Under the pieces are notes generated by a model. The model did no database searches. It was not told the DNA's origin and worked only from the letters and a program-made list of their open reading frames with translations. DNA of 9,403 nt from Acetobacteraceae bacterium (GTDB lineage: Bacteria; Pseudomonadota; Alphaproteobacteria; Acetobacterales; Acetobacteraceae), in contig DAICYU010000108.1 in the NCBI GenBank assembly GCA_027311485.1, positions 1 through 9,403 on the forward strand. Direction: 5' to 3'. Positions 5,174-9,403 of the stretch are shown in pieces (the first letter of the stretch is position 1; every line of letters begins with the position of its first letter). The position numbers and the translations under genes are program-made.

Positions 5174-6439
5174 GTGGATGGTGACGCGCATAGGCGACAT
5201 GAGGAGGATGCTGACCGGCAGCAGGGTGACAGTCCATCGTCAACGCCGGTTGCCGAGCAGGAGCGGGATCCGCGAAGGGCGGATGACGAGGCTGGCCGGC
5301 CGGATGAGGACAAGCAAAGCCGCCGGGAAAATGCCGGTGACAAGGAAAAGTCCGGTGATAAGGAAAAATCCGGCGACAAGAAGGACAGCGACGAGCACGG
5401 CAGGAAGCGACGCTGGCCGCTGATCGTGCTGGGCGTTGTGGTCCTTCTCGCCGTGCTGGGCGGGGTGGGCTACTGGTATCTGACCCGGAACGAAGAGTCG
5501 ACTGTTGACGCCTATACCGAAGGCAACGCGATTTCCTTTGCCGCCAAGGTCACCGGTTACGTCACGGAACTGAACGTCAACGACAATACATTCGTCAGGA
5601 CAGGCGACGTCCTGCTGAAGATCGACCCGCGCGACTACGTTGCGGCGCGCGATCAGGCCCAGGCGGCGCTCGATCTGGCGAAGTCGCAACTGTCCAGCGC
5701 CCAGGTGGATCTGGAGATCACCCAGGTCCGCGCGCCGGCGACATTGATGCAGGCCAAGGCGCAGCTGGAAACCGCGCGGGCCAACCAGCGCCAGGCACAA
5801 CGCGACTACAACCGGCTGCGCGCGGTCGATCCACGCGCCAGGACGCAGACCAGCCTGGATCAGGCCACGGCGCAACTGAAGGCCAATGACGCGGCGATCC
5901 AGTCGGCGCAGGCGCGGGTGGACACGGCATCGCTGGTGCAGCAGACGATCCAGGCCGCGAAGGATACGGTCAGGCAGCGGCAGGCGCAGGTGGAGCAGGC
6001 GCAGGCCAACCTGGAACGGGCCGAGGTGAACCTGTCCTACACGGTGCTGCGGGCGCCGCAGGACGGCTACATCACCCGCCGCAACGTCGATCGGGGCACG
6101 TTCCTGCAGGCCGGGCAGCAGGTGTTCTACATCGTTACGCCGCAGGTCTGGGTGGTGGCGAACTTCAAGGAGACGCAGCTTGACCGGATGCGTCCCGGCC
6201 AATCGGTCACGATGCATGTCGATGCGTATCCACAACTGAAACTGCGCGGCCACATCGACAGCATCCAGCAGGGCAGCGGCGCGCGTTTCTCGGCGTTCCC
6301 GGCCGAGAATGCGACCGGCAACTTCGTCAAGATCGTGCGCCGGGTGCCGGTCAAGATCGACATCGACAGCGGCCTGCCGCCGAATCAGCCGCCGCTGCCG
6401 CTGGGCCTGTCCGTCGAGCCGACAGTACAGCTGAAATGA
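5174..6439 (+). CDS. emrA: EmrA-like periplasmic adaptor (HlyD/membrane fusion family)
   Basis: This inner-membrane-anchored adaptor links the EmrB-like pump to the outer-membrane channel. Numbered from GTG 5174 (421 residues; E. coli EmrA has about 390), there is an unusually long charged cytoplasmic tail (1-80) with a GDKEKS repeat (about 55-69). One membrane segment (81-103, WPLIVLGVVVLLAVL...) follows, then STVDAYTEGN and the first half of the lipoyl-like domain (VTGYVTELNVNDNTFVRTGD). A long Gln/Ala-rich coiled-coil hairpin spans about 156-288, the second lipoyl half is LRAPQDGYITRRNVDRGTF (about 293-311), and a beta-barrel domain contains VWVVANFKETQLDRMRPGQ. The V-D-A-Y and A-N-F-K-E-T-Q motifs are EmrA-type. 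The start is a non-ATG codon and uncertain: TTG 5138 and GTG 5168 are alternatives. The stop overlaps emrB by four bases (ATGA), so the two are co-translated. Function is confident at family level; the substrate is unknown. Confidence 0.88.
   Translation: MDGDAHRRHEEDADRQQGDSPSSTPVAEQERDPRRADDEAGRPDEDKQSRRENAGDKEKSGDKEKSGDKKDSDEHGRKRRWPLIVLGVVVLLAVLGGVGYWYLTRNEESTVDAYTEGNAISFAAKVTGYVTELNVNDNTFVRTGDVLLKIDPRDYVAARDQAQAALDLAKSQLSSAQVDLEITQVRAPATLMQAKAQLETARANQRQAQRDYNRLRAVDPRARTQTSLDQATAQLKANDAAIQSAQARVDTASLVQQTIQAAKDTVRQRQAQVEQAQANLERAEVNLSYTVLRAPQDGYITRRNVDRGTFLQAGQQVFYIVTPQVWVVANFKETQLDRMRPGQSVTMHVDAYPQLKLRGHIDSIQQGSGARFSAFPAENATGNFVKIVRRVPVKIDIDSGLPPNQPPLPLGLSVEPTVQLK
5334..5387 (+). repeat. 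Three tandem 18-base repeats inside emrA
   Basis: Units start at 5334 (CCGGTGACAAGGAAAAGT), 5352 (two changes) and 5370 (more diverged). They encode GDKEKS, GDKEKS and GDKKDS in the cytoplasmic tail just before the membrane segment. The in-frame, multiple-of-three unit suggests slippage expansion of a flexible charged linker, so repeat number may vary between strains. Confidence 0.75.
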
Positions 6440-8001
6440 GCGATACGGCGCAGCAGGACTGGCAGCCAAGCTACAACCCTTGGCTGGTGGCGATTGTGGT
6501 GACGCTGGGCGCCTTCATGGAGGTGCTGGACACCACGATCGTCAACGTCTCCCTGCCGCACATCGCCGGCAGCCTGTCGGTCAGCTCCGACCAGAGCACG
6601 TGGACACTGACGACATACCTCGTCGCCAACGGGATCGTCCTGACCATTTCGGGCTCGCTGAGCCGCCACCTGGGGCGGAAGCGGTATTTCATGATCTGCC
6701 TGGCCGGCTTCACCGCCTGCTCGCTGGGATGCGGGATCAGCGATCAGTTCTGGGAAATCCTGGTCTTCCGCATGCTGCAGGGCTTCTTCGGCGGCGGCCT
6801 GCAGCCGACGCAGCAATCGATCATCCTGGATGTGTTCCCGCCGGCAAAGCGGCAGGCCGCGTTCTCATTGACAGCCATCGCCATCATCATCGCACCGGTC
6901 ATCGGCCCGGTGCTGGGTGGTTACCTGACCGATACATACTCCTGGCACTGGATCTTCCTGATCAACATTCCCATTGGCCTGATGACCCTGTTCGGCGTCT
7001 GGCAGGTGGTGGAAGACCCGCCCTATTTGGAAGAACAGAAGCGCACGGCGCCGCCGTTCAACTACCTGGGCGTCTTCTTCATCGCCATTGCCCTGGGCTG
7101 CATGGAAGTCGGCACCGACCGGGGCGAGGACTACGACTGGCTGGATTCCACCTTCATCCAGGTGATGTTCATTTCGTCAGCCGCCGCCTACCTGTTTGGT
7201 TCGGCTTACCTGCTGTACGCGCGCCATCCGGTGGTGGACCTGCGGGTGTTCAAGGACCGGAACTTTGCGCTGGGCACGCTGGAAATCGGCATCATGGGCT
7301 TCGTGCTGTATGCCAGCGCCGTGCTGATCCCGCAGTTCGCGCAGGAACAGCTGAGTTATACATCGTATTGGGCCGGCCTGGTCCTGGCACCCGGGGGGGT
7401 GGTGCTGGCGCTGCTGATCCCGGTGACCGGGCGGATCATGGCGTTCATCCCGACGAAATACATCATCGCGACCGGCGGCCTGGCACTGTCGGCGGCGCTG
7501 TACTACTCGATGCACCTCGTGCCGGACATGGATTTCCGCACCCTGGCGATCATGCGCGCCGCCCAGACGGCCGCCCTGGCGCTGCTGTTCGTGCCGATCA
7601 GCACCGTGACCTACGCGACCATCCCGCAGGAGCTGAACGGCGATGCCACGGCGCTGTTCACCATGGCGCGCAACGTCTTCGGCGGCATCGGCATCTCGGT
7701 TTCCACCGCGCTGATCACCGATCATCAGCAGATGCGGCAGGCGGATATGGTCCACACGCTGACGCCGACCTACCAGCCCTACAACGTTTTGTTGCAGCAG
7801 GTGCAGCATGCGCTGGTATCCACCGGCCAGTCGGTCGCGCAGGCGATGCAGCAGGCGCCGGGCCAGGTGTTCCAGATGCTGCGCGGCCAGGCGGGCGTGC
7901 TGGCCTACAGCGACGTGTTCTTCATCACCGGGCTGATGGCCCTGGCGATCATTCCGGCGGCCTTGTTCATGACCAGCAAACCCTCCGAGTCAAAAGGGTA
8001 G
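6436..8001 (+). CDS. emrB: EmrB-like MFS multidrug efflux transporter, DHA2 (14-helix) family
   Basis: This 521-residue proton-coupled exporter of the inner membrane is close in length to E. coli EmrB (about 512). The family motifs appear in order: motif D1 LDTTIVNVSLPHI at 31-43 in helix 1, motif A GSLSRHLGRKR at 73-83, motif B VFRMLQGFFGGG at 110-121, and motif C APVIGPVLGGYL at 153-164, the antiporter signature, followed by SWHWIFLINIPIG at 169-181. More hydrophobic segments continue to the C terminus, with a long Gln-rich periplasmic loop (around 425-475) before the last helix, as in the EmrB/QacA branch. The ATG lies within the emrA stop (ATGA) and has no strong ribosome binding site, consistent with translational coupling. 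The outer-membrane factor starts 13 bases after its stop. Likely substrates are hydrophobic or amphipathic toxic compounds, but the sequence does not tell which. Confidence 0.93.
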   Translation: MSDTAQQDWQPSYNPWLVAIVVTLGAFMEVLDTTIVNVSLPHIAGSLSVSSDQSTWTLTTYLVANGIVLTISGSLSRHLGRKRYFMICLAGFTACSLGCGISDQFWEILVFRMLQGFFGGGLQPTQQSIILDVFPPAKRQAAFSLTAIAIIIAPVIGPVLGGYLTDTYSWHWIFLINIPIGLMTLFGVWQVVEDPPYLEEQKRTAPPFNYLGVFFIAIALGCMEVGTDRGEDYDWLDSTFIQVMFISSAAAYLFGSAYLLYARHPVVDLRVFKDRNFALGTLEIGIMGFVLYASAVLIPQFAQEQLSYTSYWAGLVLAPGGVVLALLIPVTGRIMAFIPTKYIIATGGLALSAALYYSMHLVPDMDFRTLAIMRAAQTAALALLFVPISTVTYATIPQELNGDATALFTMARNVFGGIGISVSTALITDHQQMRQADMVHTLTPTYQPYNVLLQQVQHALVSTGQSVAQAMQQAPGQVFQMLRGQAGVLAYSDVFFITGLMALAIIPAALFMTSKPSESKG

Positions 8002-8014
8002 GGCGCACACAGCG

Positions 8015-9403
8015 ATGATCCGATCCAGCCTTATCGGCGCCGCCTCGGCGCTTGTCCTGTCCGCCTGTACCGTCGGCCCCAACTTCAAGCCGCCGAAGCC
8101 GCCCGCGGTGGCCGCCTGGAATGAGCTTTCGAAACATCCGGACGCCGCGGTGTCGCCGCGAACCAACCCGGACCCGAACTGGTGGAAGCGCTTCAACGAC
8201 CCGGTGCTGACGCAGGTGATCGACAAGGCGATCAGCGGCAACCTGGATCTGCAACAGGCCGTCCTGCGCGTCGTGGAGGCTCGGCAGGCCGAGATCAATG
8301 CCCGCGCCGCCGGCCTGCCGACGGTCAGCGGCAACGGCAGCTTCATGCGCGAGCAACTTGGCCTGAAAGGCGTGCTGCTGTCGCAGGGCGTGTACGGCCA
8401 GCTCAACACGCTGGCGAACCAGGGATCGCCCACCTACGGCATCACCCCGACCACCGGGCGCGCCCTCAGCTCCGGCATTGAGGGCGCGCTCGGCCCCCTG
8501 GAGGCGCCGGTCAACCTGTATTCCTACGGGCTTGGCGCGTCGTGGGAGCTGGACCTGTTCGGCCGGGTGCGCCGCGCAAGCGAGCAGGCGCAGGCGACGA
8601 CGCAGGCGCAGATCGATGCGACGAACGACGCGCTGGTGATGCTGGAAGGGCAGGTGGCGCAGGCGTACGTGCAACTGCGCGGCGCCCAGGCCCTGCTGGC
8701 GAGCCAGCAGGAGAACATCCGCACGGCCCAGGAAGCCCTGGACCTGACCAGGCGGCGGCAACGGGAGGGATTGACGACGGCGCTGGACGTCGATCAGGCG
8801 CAGACTCAGCTGGCCGATTACCAGTCTCAGTTGCCGGGGTACGAGAAGCAGGCGCAGCAATCGATGAACCTGCTGAGTGTGCTGACCGGCCAGCCGCCAG
8901 GGACGCTGGATGCGATGCTGTCAGCCGCGGCGCCACTGCCGCATGTGCCGGCGGTGGTGGGTATCGGCGTGCCTTCGACGCTGGCGCGGCGGCGGCCGGA
9001 TATCCGGGAGGCCGAGGCGCAGCTGCATGCCGCGACCGCCAATGTGGGCGTGGCAGTGGCGAGCTTTTATCCGGACGTCTCCCTGACCGGCAATTTCGGC
9101 CTGCGGGCGCTGGACGCGAGCTACCTGACCAACTGGGCCAGCGCGTTCTACTCCTTCGGGCCTGGGATTTCGCTGCCGATCTTCCAGGGCGGACGGCTGA
9201 CCGCCGGCCTGCGCACGGCGCGGGCGCAGCAGGCGGAGGCAGCGTTACGCTACCGCGGCGTGGTGCTGAATGCGCTGCGAGAGGTCGAGGACGCGCTGGT
9301 TGCGTATCGTGCCGATCGCACGGCGCGGGGCCGGCTGCGGGACGCGGTGCGGTCCGGCCAGTCGGCGCTGTATCTGTCGCGTGACGCCTACGACCACGGG
9401 CTG
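8015..9403 (+). CDS. NodT-family outer-membrane efflux lipoprotein (OprM/TolC-like), cut by the right edge
   Basis: The frame is open from ATG 8015 to the last base, 463 residues. Family members are usually about 460-500, so only a short C-terminal piece is missing. A lipoprotein signal peptide ends in the lipobox LSAC (Cys18), after which the typical CTVGPNFKPPKPP begins. Two homologous outer-membrane-factor repeats follow. The first includes NWWKRFNDPVL (55-65) and SWELDLFGRVRRA (176-188). The second includes PSTLARRRPDIREAEAQL (320-337), then VASFYPDVSLTG (348-359) and ISLPIFQGGRL (385-395). Trimers form the channel-tunnel that receives cargo from the adaptor. An AGGG at 8000-8003 could serve as a ribosome binding site at a rather long distance (11 bases). 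Its place right after emrB makes this a complete three-part pump in one operon, unlike E. coli emrAB, which borrows TolC from elsewhere. Confidence 0.92.
   Translation, partial: MIRSSLIGAASALVLSACTVGPNFKPPKPPAVAAWNELSKHPDAAVSPRTNPDPNWWKRFNDPVLTQVIDKAISGNLDLQQAVLRVVEARQAEINARAAGLPTVSGNGSFMREQLGLKGVLLSQGVYGQLNTLANQGSPTYGITPTTGRALSSGIEGALGPLEAPVNLYSYGLGASWELDLFGRVRRASEQAQATTQAQIDATNDALVMLEGQVAQAYVQLRGAQALLASQQENIRTAQEALDLTRRRQREGLTTALDVDQAQTQLADYQSQLPGYEKQAQQSMNLLSVLTGQPPGTLDAMLSAAAPLPHVPAVVGIGVPSTLARRRPDIREAEAQLHAATANVGVAVASFYPDVSLTGNFGLRALDASYLTNWASAFYSFGPGISLPIFQGGRLTAGLRTARAQQAEAALRYRGVVLNALREVEDALVAYRADRTARGRLRDAVRSGQSALYLSRDAYDHGL

Noticed and set aside
5157..5423. ATG-started 88-residue frame before emrA, considered as a leader peptide or small basic protein
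   Set aside because: It overlaps the charged tail of emrA, its Arg/Lys/Met richness mirrors that tail read one frame over, and GAGG is only one base from its ATG. A leader role is not excluded but not supported.
5240..6469. 409-residue minus-strand frame opposite emrA
   Set aside because: It is the complement of a well-supported adaptor gene, is Arg/Leu/Gln-rich with no domain, and has no start signal.
6480..8018. 512-residue open frame overlapping emrB in another frame
   Set aside because: The emrB frame has all DHA2 motifs and membrane segments. This overlapping frame is Arg/Gly/His/Pro-rich without motifs.
1..9403. CRISPR arrays, tRNA genes, transposases, toxin-antitoxin or phage-defence genes
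   Set aside because: Read through on both strands: no spaced direct repeats, no tRNA-like arm pattern, and no protein with such motifs.

Overview
This is a GC-rich (roughly two-thirds G+C by eye) chromosomal stretch whose codons favour G/C in the third position. The gene content fits an alphaproteobacterium, probably from Rhodospirillales/Acetobacteraceae: a PimC/PimD-like acyl-CoA dehydrogenase pair, a NodT-type outer-membrane factor and a DUF1275 protein. That placement is inference from gene style; there is no rRNA or marker gene here. I see no tRNA, rRNA, CRISPR array, insertion sequence, integrase or phage gene.

Left third (1-2577, all genes on the minus strand): the 5' part of a DUF1275/YoaK-like membrane protein gene leaving the window at base 1; a 267-residue protein of unknown function; and a patatin-like phospholipase gene. 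The phospholipase frame has a good ribosome binding site and all catalytic motifs, but a TAA at codon 32, between the oxyanion-hole loop and the nucleophile serine, breaks it.

Middle (2694-5035, plus strand): two acyl-CoA dehydrogenase genes joined by a one-base TAATG overlap. They look like the large and small subunits of a heteromeric enzyme of the pimeloyl-CoA dehydrogenase type, so the likely role is the first step of beta-oxidation of a dicarboxylic or otherwise unusual acyl-CoA. A strong stem-loop follows the second gene.

Right half (5174-9403, plus strand): a three-gene tripartite efflux operon. It encodes an EmrA-like periplasmic adaptor, an EmrB-like DHA2-family MFS transporter (ATGA overlap with emrA) and a NodT-family outer-membrane lipoprotein channel that runs off the right edge close to its C terminus. 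Together they could move drugs or other amphipathic compounds from the inner membrane to the outside. The leader of this operon is the most structured non-coding DNA in the window: an 18-base perfect inverted repeat around a -10-like TTTATG, then a long hairpin over the start region of emrA. No MarR, TetR or LysR regulator lies in the window.

I did not find a convincing new multi-gene system. The observations most worth checking are the nonsense codon in the patatin gene, the structured leader and non-ATG start of emrA, the emrA N-terminal repeat tail, the acyl-CoA dehydrogenase pair without the usual C-terminal catalytic glutamate, and the uncharacterised 267-residue protein.
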